Source: JBBCJT01 sp037190665
GTDB taxonomy: Bacteria; Pseudomonadota; Alphaproteobacteria; Acetobacterales; Acetobacteraceae
DNA: 13,532 nucleotides
Assembly: GCA_037190665.1 (NCBI GenBank)
Contig: JBBCJT010000131.1
Span: forward strand, 1 to 13,532
Direction: 5' to 3'
The notes under the pieces are model-generated. The model saw only the letters and a list, made by a program, of their open reading frames with translations, was not told the DNA's origin and did not search any database. The position numbers were made by a program, and so were the translations under genes. This document shows positions 1-7,398 of the stretch, in pieces (the first letter of the stretch is position 1; each line of letters starts with the position of its first letter).

Positions 1-485
1 AGCGCATCGGCCGCCTCGACCGCGGCGACGTGCATCACGGTCGGGAAGGTGTCGTTGGAGGACTGGCCGCGGTTGACGTGATCGTTGGGATGCACGGGGG
101 AACGCACGCCGCGGGGCTTGCCGAACATCTCGTTGGCGCGGTTCGCGATCACCTCGTTCGCGTTCATGTTGGTCTGGGTGCCCGACCCGGTCTGCCACAC
201 GGGCAGCGGGAACTCGCCGTCGTGCTTGCCGGCGGCGATCTCGGCCGCCGCGGCGGCGATCTTGTCGGCGACCTCGCCGGGCAGCTCGCCGAGCGCCTTG
301 TTCGCCTCGGCCGCCGCCTGCTTCACCAGCCCCACTGCCCGCACCAGCAGCGGCGGGAACTTCTCCTCGCCGATGCGGAACAGGCGGCGCGCCCGTTCCG
401 TTTGCGGCCCCCAGTATCGCGCCGCGTCGATGTCGATGGTGCCGAGGCTGTCGGTTTCGGTGCGGGTGTCGGTCATGGAAGCCAT
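1..485 (-). CDS. fumC: Fumarate hydratase class II, N-terminal part (cut by window edge)
   Basis: Class II fumarase catalyses reversible hydration of fumarate to malate in the cytosolic TCA cycle. Only the first 161 codons are in the window; a full protein is usually about 460 residues. Family motifs are clear: GSGTQTNMNANEV at about residues 100-112 and HPNDHVNRGQSSNDTFPT at about 132-149, the substrate-binding regions of the aspartase/fumarase superfamily. The early segment (LGTIDIDAARYWGPQTERA) matches the usual fumarase start. Two in-frame ATGs exist, at 485 (MASMTDT...) and 476 (MTDTRTE...). Neither has a convincing Shine-Dalgarno site. A -10-like hexamer at 483-488 would overlap the 485 ATG and place a transcript start at 476, so 476 may be the real start. 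The gene is divergent from the MFS transporter. Family assignment is very secure; the start is not. Confidence 0.96.
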   Translation of the reverse strand, partial: MASMTDTRTETDSLGTIDIDAARYWGPQTERARRLFRIGEEKFPPLLVRAVGLVKQAAAEANKALGELPGEVADKIAAAAAEIAAGKHDGEFPLPVWQTGSGTQTNMNANEVIANRANEMFGKPRGVRSPVHPNDHVNRGQSSNDTFPTVMHVAAVEAADA

Positions 486-511
486 ATAGGACCAATGCGG
501 TCGTGTTTCCA
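476..511 (-). promoter_or_regulatory. Candidate fumC promoter giving a leaderless start
   Basis: On the minus strand, TGGAAA (506-511) and TATATG (483-488) are separated by 17 bases. They match the -35 and -10 consensus at 4 of 6 positions each. The A of the ATG at 476 lies 7 bases beyond the -10, where transcription would begin, and no Shine-Dalgarno sequence precedes either possible ATG. This is a motif-based inference. Confidence 0.35.
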
Positions 512-614
512 TCGGCTGACGGTGTGATCAGCCCGACAGGGGCGCGCAACGGGACAGGGCAGAGAATCTGGCGAACCCGAAACGACCGGGTCACACGCCA
601 GGGACCCCCGCCTC

Positions 615-1865
615 ATGCCCACCTCGCGCACCGAACCGCCTTCCGGTTTCGATGTCCCGCAGGAGCTGCGCGCCGACTGGATCGTCGTCGCGGGCGCCTT
701 CCTCGTGCTGCTCGCCGGATGGGGCACGATCTACGCCTATGCCGCCCTCGCCCCGGCGTTGGCGTCGGCGGCCGGCGTGTCGCCGCAGGCGACCAGCCTC
801 GTCTTCGCCATCGCCGCCGGCTGCGGCTTCATCGCGGGCGCGATCTCCGGGCCGGTCGCGGACCGGGTCGGGCCGCGCACGCCGGCGATCGTCGGCGTGC
901 TGTGCATGGGCGCGGGCCTCGCGCTCGCGGCGGGGGCGACGAGCCTGACGGGTCTCTGTCTGACCTTCGGACTGCTCGTCGGCACCGGCGTCGGCCTCGC
1001 CTACGTGCCGGCCATGGCCGCCGTGGCCTGCCGCTTCGCCGCACGGCGCGGGCTGGCGTGTGGCCTCGCGGCGGCCGGCATCGGTGCGGGCACGGCGCTG
1101 GTCCCACTCATCGCCACCGCGCTGGAACCGGCGGGCGGCCTGCGCCTGCCGCTGATGGCCGTGCTGACCACCGGGCTGGGTGCGGCCGGCGCGCTGATGC
1201 TCGGCCGCCGCATCGCGCGTGCGGAACCGGCGGAGGGAGAGTCGCTCGGCACCGCCTGCCGCACCCCTGCCTTCGCGCGGCTCTATCTCGGACTGATGCT
1301 GGCGTCGGTACCCGCGGCCCTGCCCTTCGCCGAACTGGTATCCCACGCCGAACGCTCGGGCGTGGCGCATGAGCGGGCGATCGGGTTGCTGGCGCTGATC
1401 GGGCTCGGCTCCGTGCTCGGCCGCATCGTGCTGGGCTTCGTCTCCGACCGCATCGGCCGCGCCACCGCGCTGCGCCTGTGCTGCGTCGGCATGGGCGCGG
1501 CGACGCTGCTCTGGGCGGGCGGCGACGCGGGGCTGCTGGTGGCCTTCCCGCTGATCTTCGGCGTGTTCCAGGGCGGCTTCGTCGCGCTGTCCTCTGCCGT
1601 GGCCGTGGACATGTTCGGGCGCCGCGCCGCGGGCGGCATCGGCGGGCTGCTGCTGACCGGCCGGAGTCTCGGCGTGGTGCTCGGCGTGCCCGTCATCGTG
1701 CATGCCATGTCGAGCCTTGGGGATGCGCCGGCGCTGGGCGCTGCCGCCGCGCTTGCTCTCATCGGCTGCGCGATCCTCGCCGGCGAGGGCGCGGGCGGCA
1801 GGGTGTTCGCGCGGGTCCTGCCCATGCCCGACGCCAGCCTTGCACGGTCGGGCTGCGGCTCCTGA
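615..1865 (+). CDS. MFS transporter (12-TM, OFA/MCT-like)
   Basis: A 416-residue integral membrane protein with about twelve hydrophobic segments, typical of Major Facilitator Superfamily carriers. The loop between TM2 and TM3 carries a motif-A-like GPVADRVGPR (residues 79-88). The matching loop in the C-terminal half is GFVSDRIGR (about 274-282), reflecting the two six-helix halves. The long N-terminal helix with a Trp-Gly-rich TM1 (LLAGWGTIYAYAAL) and the overall length resemble the oxalate/formate antiporter or monocarboxylate-transporter-like group. The substrate cannot be read from the sequence; a small organic anion is a guess from family. An AGGGA at 600-604, 10 bases before the ATG, is an acceptable ribosome binding site. 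The gene is divergent from fumC and convergent with the ABC gene. No pathway partner is adjacent. Confidence 0.9.
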   Translation: MPTSRTEPPSGFDVPQELRADWIVVAGAFLVLLAGWGTIYAYAALAPALASAAGVSPQATSLVFAIAAGCGFIAGAISGPVADRVGPRTPAIVGVLCMGAGLALAAGATSLTGLCLTFGLLVGTGVGLAYVPAMAAVACRFAARRGLACGLAAAGIGAGTALVPLIATALEPAGGLRLPLMAVLTTGLGAAGALMLGRRIARAEPAEGESLGTACRTPAFARLYLGLMLASVPAALPFAELVSHAERSGVAHERAIGLLALIGLGSVLGRIVLGFVSDRIGRATALRLCCVGMGAATLLWAGGDAGLLVAFPLIFGVFQGGFVALSSAVAVDMFGRRAAGGIGGLLLTGRSLGVVLGVPVIVHAMSSLGDAPALGAAAALALIGCAILAGEGAGGRVFARVLPMPDASLARSGCGS

Positions 1866-1872
1866 CAGCGAC

Positions 1873-1888
1873 CCGCCGCTTCAGGCGG
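1873..1888. terminator. Short stem-loop between convergent genes
   Basis: CCGCC (1873-1877) and GGCGG (1884-1888) form a 5-bp GC stem around a 6-base loop that contains the stop codon of the minus-strand ABC gene. It lies in the 15-base gap between the converging MFS and ABC genes. There is no T-run on either side, so intrinsic termination is only a possibility. Confidence 0.25.
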
Positions 1889-3566
1889 CACATGGCTGCT
1901 GCGGATCGACGCGGAACGGGTCGAGGTCGATCTGCCGCAGCTCGCCCATCCCGCGCGGCATGTGGTGGGAGATCATCACGAACGTGGTGTCGGGCAGTTC
2001 ACGCCGCAGCAGCGCGAGGATGTCGCGCTCGGTCGCCTCGTCCAGCGCGCTCGTCGGCTCATCCATGATCGCCCAGTCGGGGCGCAGCAGCAGCAGGCGG
2101 AGCAGCATCAGCCGCTGCGCCTCCCCGCCCGAGAGACTTCCCGGCGGCGTGTCCGCATCGAGATGGCCGAGGCCGAACCGCGCCAGCAGCAGCGAGACAT
2201 GCGCGGGCGCGGAGTGCGGGTAGGCGGCGGCCTCGGCGAGCGTGGTGAGCGGCAGGTAGGCGCGCTGCGGCACGAAGACGACACGCCCCGCCGCCATCGC
2301 CACCTCGCCCTCGCCATGCGTCCACAGCCCGGCCATGGCGCGCAGCAGCGTCGTCTTGCCGAGACCCGAGGCGCCGCGCAGCCAGACCGGCGCTCCCGCC
2401 TCGATGCGCAGGTCCGGCAGCGACAACAGGGCCACCCCCTCCGGCGTGGCCAGCCGCAGCCCGCCGAGCCGGATTTCGCCCGGCTTCCTGCCGGCGTTGC
2501 GGATCGGGGCCCGGCTCGCAGCGGCCTCCGTCATGCTCTCCCGGAATCCCCACAACCGCGCGATGGCGGCGGCCAGTTCGGCGATGTCGCGGAAGCGGAA
2601 GATGATCCAGGACAGCGTGGTCACCACGGAGGAGAACGCGTTGGCGATCTGCATCAGGCCGCCGAGGGTGATCGCGCCGCCGAGGTAGCCCGGCAGCGAC
2701 AGGAACAGCGGCACGCGCAGCACGGTCTGCATGAAGGGCCGGGTGAAGCAGCCGATGATGAACTCGCGCCCGATCAGCCGCCGCCAGTTCACCACCACCG
2801 CGTCGAAGCGATCGTCGAGCAATGCGCGCTCGGCCGCCTCCCCGCGCCACAGCCCCACTTCCTCGCCGTGCTCGCGCAGCCGGGCGAGGCCGAAGCGGAA
2901 GTCACCCTCCCGGTGCTGCTGCTGCGCCTTCACGTTCACCAGCGGCGCGCCGAGCAGCCAGGTGACCGTGGCCGAGGCCGCGACATAGATCGGCGCCGCC
3001 CACACCATGTAGCGCGGGATCGAGACCTCGATGCCAAACAGGCTGAACTCGAGCGCGAAGGTGGACAGGTTCCACAGCAGCACGCCGTAGGAGACCACCG
3101 CGACGCAGGAGTAGATGCCGATCAGCGAGAGCTGGACGAGGTTCTCGACGAAGTAGCCGCAATCCTCGGCGATGCGCTGGTCGGGATTGTCCGGCTGGCC
3201 GGGTCGGGCGTGGCGCAGCGTCCAGATCATCCCCGGCGCGAGCCAGCGGTCGAGCATCGCCTCGGTGAGCGTGCGCCGCCACCGCATCACCAGCGACTTC
3301 TCGGTGTAGTCGCCGATCAGGAACAGGCTGGCGCTGATCGTGGTGATGATCACGAAGACGCCGATCTGGGTGATCGTCGCCTCCGTATCGATGCGCTGCA
3401 GCGCGTTGTAGAAATCCCCGAACCAGGCGATCAGCCGGATCGAGACGGCGATCCCGGCCAGCCGCAGCCCGAGGGCCACGGCGAACAGGACCAGACCGAA
3501 CCGGCCGCCGCGCCCGCGCAGGCACAGCAGGAACAGCGCCCAGAGCCGCCGCAGCACGGTTGCCAT
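1881..3566 (-). CDS. SbmA/BacA/YddA-type ABC transporter, fused permease and ATPase
   Basis: A 561-residue half-transporter. The N-terminal membrane domain (about 1-340) has the SbmA/BacA-like signatures WFGDFYNALQ (48-57), WRRTLTEAMLDRWL (96-109), DNPDQRIAEDC (126-136), GDFRFGLARLREHGEEVGLWRGE (221-243) and NWRRLI (260-265), with about six hydrophobic segments. The ATPase domain (about 360-561) has Walker A GASGLGKTT (398-406), Q-loop Gln434, signature LSGGE (478-482), Walker B WAIMDE (498-503) and switch His in MISHH (531-535), so it looks catalytically intact. A much longer open frame continues upstream, but that part lies inside the ChaN gene and is low-complexity. MATVLRRLW at 3566, 10 bases after the ChaN stop, is the natural start, though its ribosome site is weak. 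Relatives move peptides, cobalamin or unknown substrates; YddA and FusD sit beside TonB receptors. It is the last gene of the heme-type operon and the probable inner-membrane step. Confidence 0.92.
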   Translation of the reverse strand: MATVLRRLWALFLLCLRGRGGRFGLVLFAVALGLRLAGIAVSIRLIAWFGDFYNALQRIDTEATITQIGVFVIITTISASLFLIGDYTEKSLVMRWRRTLTEAMLDRWLAPGMIWTLRHARPGQPDNPDQRIAEDCGYFVENLVQLSLIGIYSCVAVVSYGVLLWNLSTFALEFSLFGIEVSIPRYMVWAAPIYVAASATVTWLLGAPLVNVKAQQQHREGDFRFGLARLREHGEEVGLWRGEAAERALLDDRFDAVVVNWRRLIGREFIIGCFTRPFMQTVLRVPLFLSLPGYLGGAITLGGLMQIANAFSSVVTTLSWIIFRFRDIAELAAAIARLWGFRESMTEAAASRAPIRNAGRKPGEIRLGGLRLATPEGVALLSLPDLRIEAGAPVWLRGASGLGKTTLLRAMAGLWTHGEGEVAMAAGRVVFVPQRAYLPLTTLAEAAAYPHSAPAHVSLLLARFGLGHLDADTPPGSLSGGEAQRLMLLRLLLLRPDWAIMDEPTSALDEATERDILALLRRELPDTTFVMISHHMPRGMGELRQIDLDPFRVDPQQPCAA

Positions 3567-3576
3567 GGGTGGTGGC

Positions 3577-4416
3577 TCACGCTGCCGCGCGGCGCTGGGC
3601 GGGCGGTTCCGGCCGGTCGATGCGGAACACCGCATCCGCGATGCCCGCGCTCGCGGCACGGTCGAAGCTGTCGTGCTCGCTCGGCAGCAGCACCGCGACC
3701 TCCTGCATGCCAAGATCGCGTAGCTGTGCGGGCGTACCGTGCCCGTATTCGAGATGGCCGCGGCCGATGATGCCGACGACCAGCGAGCGGCGGTCGAGCC
3801 CGCGGACGATGTTGTCGGCGAAGGCGCGATCCCAGGTCTGCTGCGCCTGGACGAAGCGGTCGAAGCGTTCGGCATCCGGCGCCGGGGCACGCCCCCCTGC
3901 CCCGCCCGTGATGTCGAACAGGTAGCGGCGATAGGCGTCGGTCGCCGGCACCGGCCGGGTCACCGCATCCTCCGCGTCGGGCAGCACGCCGTCCCAGCCC
4001 TGCTGGCCGACCGTGCGCACGAGCTGCCGCCGGCAGTTCAGCGCCAGCATCGGGATGCGGAACTGGCGGCAGAAATGGAACAGCGGCAGGTAGATCTCCG
4101 GCGGGAAGCCCCAGACCGAATCCCATTCGGAATCGCGGATGAAGGCTTCCGTCGTCAGCTCGCCCGCGACCCAGCGGTCGAGCACCGGCTGCAGTCGACG
4201 CGGGAACATCTCGAAGCCCATCGCCATGTCGGGCTGCAGCGCGTGCAGGCCGCAGGCGACATGAAGCTGCCAGCGATGGATCTCTGCGATGTCGTGACTC
4301 TCGCCGAGCAGCACCGCGCGGCGCGTGGCCATCCGGCGCAGCAGCTCGCCATGCGCGACGCGCTTGCCGGTGGCCGGATCGATCCAGCCTGCGCGGGGAT
4401 GCGGAACGGTGGTCAT
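3577..4416 (-). CDS. ChaN-family protein (heme-binding-uptake / Tiki superfamily), no signal peptide
   Basis: A 279-residue protein with the ChaN-family layout: LLGESHD (36-42) followed by H47, GFEMFPR (67-73), SEWDSVWGFPPEIY (97-109), ALNCRRQLV (125-133), TWDRAFADNI (194-203) and IIGRGHLEYGHG (216-227). ChaN proteins are iron-regulated, the Campylobacter member binds heme, and they share the fold of EreA esterases and TIKI proteases, so an enzymatic role is also conceivable. Characterised ChaN and PhuW proteins are lipoproteins. This one starts MTTVPHPRAGW with no signal peptide or lipobox, so it is predicted cytosolic. The start overlaps the stop of the HemS-like gene by 4 bases (ATGA), and a GGAGGGG sits just upstream, supporting coupled translation. 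It is the third gene of the heme-type operon. Family assignment is strong; function is inferred. Confidence 0.88.
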   Translation of the reverse strand: MTTVPHPRAGWIDPATGKRVAHGELLRRMATRRAVLLGESHDIAEIHRWQLHVACGLHALQPDMAMGFEMFPRRLQPVLDRWVAGELTTEAFIRDSEWDSVWGFPPEIYLPLFHFCRQFRIPMLALNCRRQLVRTVGQQGWDGVLPDAEDAVTRPVPATDAYRRYLFDITGGAGGRAPAPDAERFDRFVQAQQTWDRAFADNIVRGLDRRSLVVGIIGRGHLEYGHGTPAQLRDLGMQEVAVLLPSEHDSFDRAASAGIADAVFRIDRPEPPAQRRAAA

Positions 4417-5108
4417 GCCCCCTCCGGCCGGATGGTCAGGCCCAGCGGAGCGCCTTCCGCGTCGAGCGCCTCGAAGCCTTCCTCCGTCTCCCGCCAGTCC
4501 GCCACCGCGCCGGCGCGCACATGCAGATGGAAGTCCGGCTGGATGATGTTCACGTGCCCCATTACCGCGCGCGGTGTTTCCAGCACACCCGTCCAGCGCT
4601 GGACGATGTCGCTGCCGCGCATGGCGACGGTCACGCGTTCACCGGTGAGCCGCATGAGCAGCGCCTGCGCGGGATCATCCTCCGTCACCTCCGCCGCAGC
4701 AGGCGCATCCGTGGATTTCTCCACCGCCGGCAGCGCCGCGCCTTCACCGAGAGGGGCGAGCGCGGCCTCGAACGCGTCGGGATCGGACAGCGCGATGGCG
4801 CTGAACAGCACCTCGCCCGCCGTGTCCTGATACTCCAGCCGCGGCAGCAGGCGGTCGCGCATGCGCCCGCTGCGATCCGCGACCACGCGCGCGACGGCGC
4901 CGACGCCGACGCGCAGGTCATGCGCACCGCCGCCGATCACCAGCGCGCCCGCCTCGACGCCGACCGAACTCACCTCGCCGATGCGCTCGTGCGTCACGCC
5001 GGGCGCGCGCAGCACCGTCATCACGCGGCCCATGGCCGGCAGCGCCGCGGCAGCGTCCGCCGCCGTGCAGGCCAGCACGGCGCGGATCGGTTTCTCCTGT
5101 GCGCCCAT
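4413..5108 (-). CDS. Short HemS/HmuS-like heme-handling protein
   Basis: A 231-residue protein that looks like a shortened member of the HemS/ChuS/HmuS family, cytosolic proteins that bind or degrade incoming heme. The N-terminal part (about 21-120: PAMGRVMTVLRAPGVTHERIG... and SDPDAFEAAL) resembles the first HemS repeat. The C-terminal part (about 158-231: VTVAMRGS...MGHVNIIQPDFHLHVRAG...EALDAEGAPL) resembles the end of the second repeat. The usual family length is near 345 residues. The segment that opens the second repeat and carries the heme-ligand His in ChuS/HemS (WR-LKD-H-F region) is not visible, and an Ala/Pro/Glu-rich linker (about 130-148) sits there instead. The start at 5108 overlaps the receptor stop by one base (TGATG). 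An upstream extension of this frame is antisense-like noise in the receptor gene. HutX-like carrier is an alternative label. Confidence 0.78.
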   Translation of the reverse strand: MGAQEKPIRAVLACTAADAAAALPAMGRVMTVLRAPGVTHERIGEVSSVGVEAGALVIGGGAHDLRVGVGAVARVVADRSGRMRDRLLPRLEYQDTAGEVLFSAIALSDPDAFEAALAPLGEGAALPAVEKSTDAPAAAEVTEDDPAQALLMRLTGERVTVAMRGSDIVQRWTGVLETPRAVMGHVNIIQPDFHLHVRAGAVADWRETEEGFEALDAEGAPLGLTIRPEGA

Positions 5109-7339
5109 CAGAACGTCACCGTCGCGCTGATCTTGAACGTGCGGCCCGGTGCGGTCTGAAGTTCCAGCGGGTTGGTCTGGCGCACCGCGGTCGACGGCGC
5201 GACATCGAACGTATAGGGCAGCGGGCTCTTGAAGTAGCGCGTGTCGAAGATGTTCTGCACGCCGGCGCGCAGGGTCAGCGCGGCGAGCGGCCGCCAGCCC
5301 ACATAGGTGTCGAACACCGCGAACCCGCCCGGCTTGTACAGCGAAGAGGAAGACGCGCGCTGCACGGGGGCCGCGAAGGTCCCCAGCCCCTCCACATCCA
5401 GCCCCCAATCCTCGCGGATCCACTTCAGGCCCAGCGTGGCGGTCAGCGGGATCGCGCCGTCATAGGCGGTCTCCGGCGCACCCGCCTCGGCGCGCTGGTT
5501 GGCATACTGCCAGGACAGAGAGCCCGTCGCGGCCCATTCGGTCGCGAAGCGGTATTCGCCGAACGCCTCGATACCCCAGATCTCGACCTCGGAGAGATTG
5601 CGGTTGGTGTAGTCGTTCGTGCCGGGGATGTTGAAGAAGCTCTGGATGAAGTCCTTGTAGCGCGAGTAGAAGCCGCCCGCGCTGAACCAGGCGCGGTCGT
5701 ACTGGCCGCGCACGCCGGCCTCATAGGACCGCACCGATTCCGGCCGCAGGTCCGGGTTCGGCACCAGGTTGAAGGTCACGCCCGGCGAGGAGGTATAAAG
5801 CTGCTGCGCCGTGGGCATCTTGAAGCCTTCGGCATAGCGCGCATACAGCGAGTAGATCTCGTCCAGCCGCAGGATCGCGCCCACCTGCGGGATCACCCGC
5901 GTCGCGTCCTGCCGTTCGATCGGCGATCCGGTGACAGGGCTGAAGCCCGCCTCCGGCTCGGGGTCGATCACATAGGTCGCGAAGCGTACGCCGGGCGTGA
6001 TGGTCAGCCGGTTGCCCAGCAGCCCGATCTCATCCTGCACGTAGAAATCCGCCCGCGTGGTCACCGCATTCGCGAAGCTGCGGGAGAAGGTGTTCGTGCT
6101 CGCGCCGGTGCGGAGGTTCTGCGCGAAGTTGTAGCTGGAGTAGTCGGTCCAGGTGCGGTCGGTCTGGATGCCGTAGGTCAGGCGATGTGTGGTGCCGGCA
6201 ACGGAAAAGCCGCCGTCGAACTGGATGTCGCCCTGCAGGAAGTCCTCGGTGTAGTTGTTGCCCGAGCGCGTGCGCGTGGTCACGCCGGCTGCGGTGGTCA
6301 CGTCGCGGATGCCCCAGATCCGCCGCTCCTGGTTGGAGTAGGAGATCTGGGTGCGGATCGACCGCAGCAGCGGCAGGTCGGGCCGGTAGGTGTGGAGCAA
6401 CGTGCCGGTGCGGCGGGTCTGCACCTGGTTGCGCGGATACCAGCCGTTGAACGATCCGTTCGGCTGCACGCCGTAATCCCACATCTGCACGATGTCGGTA
6501 TTCGAGTCGTAGCTGTCGTAGCTCAGCTCGAACTCGTGCTGCGCGTCGGGGCGGTAGACCGCCTTGCCCAGCACGGTCCAGATCGTGGCATCCAGCGGGT
6601 TCAGCTCGTTGCAGCGGATCGCCTGCGGCACGCGCGGGCAGCCCCAGATGCCGCCATCGGCATGCGCCTTGTCGAGCCGCACCTGCTCCACCGTCCGGTG
6701 GCCCACCGACAGCATGGCCGCCAGTTCCGGCGTGAACTGGAAGGCGCCCATCACCGTCTGGCCAAAGGAGCGGTCGAGCGAATCGTAGTTCGCGTCGAGT
6801 CGCGCGCCCATCCGGTTGCCGCGCAGGATGTCGTCCGGATCGAGCGTCTGGAACGCGACCATGCCGCCCAGCGCGTCCGCGCCCCACAGCACCGAGGACG
6901 GGCCGCGCGTGATCTCCACGGCCTTCATCGTGTTGAGGTCGAAGAAGCCGCGGTTGCCGTCCGTGATGCGTTCCTGGACGCGGTTTCCGTCCACCTGGAT
7001 GCGCACCCGGTTGCCGCCGACACCGCGGATCGTGAAGCCGCCGAGATTTCCGAACGGATCGGTGCCGGAGGTCTGGCGGTCGACGTTGATGCCGGGCTGA
7101 TGGCGGACCAGATCCTGCGCATCGCGCATCATCCGGTCGTCGATGCTTTCACGCGTGATCGTGGTGGTCGTCACCGGCACATCCAGCGCCTGCGTCTGAT
7201 GGCGCGTCGCCGTCGTCGTCACCGGGCCGAGGCGGACGGCGGGCGGGCCATCTTCCGCCACCTCCTGCGCCCACGTTCCCCCGGCCACCCCCAACCATGC
7301 CGCGCCCGCAAGCAGCAGCATCCGCCCCTTCAGTCGCAT
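5108..7339 (-). CDS. TonB-dependent heme/hemoglobin-type outer membrane receptor
   Basis: A 743-residue outer-membrane receptor. Residues 1-24 are a signal peptide (MRLKGRM, hydrophobic core, cleavage after TWA before QE). A TonB-box-like stretch near VRLGPVTTTATR (35-46) leads into the plug (about 50-165: GGFTIRGVGGNRVRIQVDG, EITRGPSSVLWGADALGGMV). The beta-barrel follows and ends in the typical terminal Phe (ISATVTF). FRAP-box and NPNL-box equivalents are GFKMPTAQQLY (505-515) and NLVPNPDLRPE (524-534), as in HemR-type heme/hemoglobin receptors. No His lies between them, unlike HemR. Cys234 and Cys243 (GIWGCPRVPQAIRCNEL) may form an extracellular-loop disulfide. The start is set by AAGGGGA, 6 bases upstream; an alternative ATG at 7366 lies before that site. 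First gene of the operon, downstream of a Fur-like palindrome. Ligand is inferred from family and the HemS-like neighbour. Confidence 0.93.
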   Translation of the reverse strand: MRLKGRMLLLAGAAWLGVAGGTWAQEVAEDGPPAVRLGPVTTTATRHQTQALDVPVTTTTITRESIDDRMMRDAQDLVRHQPGINVDRQTSGTDPFGNLGGFTIRGVGGNRVRIQVDGNRVQERITDGNRGFFDLNTMKAVEITRGPSSVLWGADALGGMVAFQTLDPDDILRGNRMGARLDANYDSLDRSFGQTVMGAFQFTPELAAMLSVGHRTVEQVRLDKAHADGGIWGCPRVPQAIRCNELNPLDATIWTVLGKAVYRPDAQHEFELSYDSYDSNTDIVQMWDYGVQPNGSFNGWYPRNQVQTRRTGTLLHTYRPDLPLLRSIRTQISYSNQERRIWGIRDVTTAAGVTTRTRSGNNYTEDFLQGDIQFDGGFSVAGTTHRLTYGIQTDRTWTDYSSYNFAQNLRTGASTNTFSRSFANAVTTRADFYVQDEIGLLGNRLTITPGVRFATYVIDPEPEAGFSPVTGSPIERQDATRVIPQVGAILRLDEIYSLYARYAEGFKMPTAQQLYTSSPGVTFNLVPNPDLRPESVRSYEAGVRGQYDRAWFSAGGFYSRYKDFIQSFFNIPGTNDYTNRNLSEVEIWGIEAFGEYRFATEWAATGSLSWQYANQRAEAGAPETAYDGAIPLTATLGLKWIREDWGLDVEGLGTFAAPVQRASSSSLYKPGGFAVFDTYVGWRPLAALTLRAGVQNIFDTRYFKSPLPYTFDVAPSTAVRQTNPLELQTAPGRTFKISATVTF

Positions 7340-7345
7340 TCCCGG

Positions 7346-7352
7346 TCCCCTT
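7346..7352 (-). promoter_or_regulatory. Ribosome binding site fixing the receptor start
   Basis: AAGGGGA on the minus strand, 6 bases before the ATG at 7339, selects MRLKGRM as the start. This gives a compact signal peptide, whereas the upstream ATG at 7366 would add nine residues before the positively charged n-region. Confidence 0.6.
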
Positions 7353-7398
7353 GGTCGTGCGGTCAATCCGGACCCGGTGGGTCCTGCATCACGGGATA

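Noticed and set aside
591..1703. 370-codon open frame on the minus strand across the MFS gene
   Set aside because: Low-complexity, Arg/Gln/His/Ala-rich product with no domain; it is the antisense shadow of a clear transporter in GC-rich DNA.
1962..3770. 602-codon open frame on the plus strand opposite the ABC gene
   Set aside because: Product is a run of Arg, Gln, His and Glu without motifs; the opposite strand encodes an ABC protein with every catalytic motif intact.
3567..3890. 108-codon N-terminal extension of the ABC protein
   Set aside because: It lies inside the ChaN gene, is Ser/Arg/Ala-rich, and the family's normal N-terminus begins at MATVLRRLW.
5109..5423. N-terminal extension of the HemS-like protein
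   Set aside because: It overlaps the 3' end of the receptor gene in another frame and lacks homology; the start overlapping the receptor stop by one base fits the operon.
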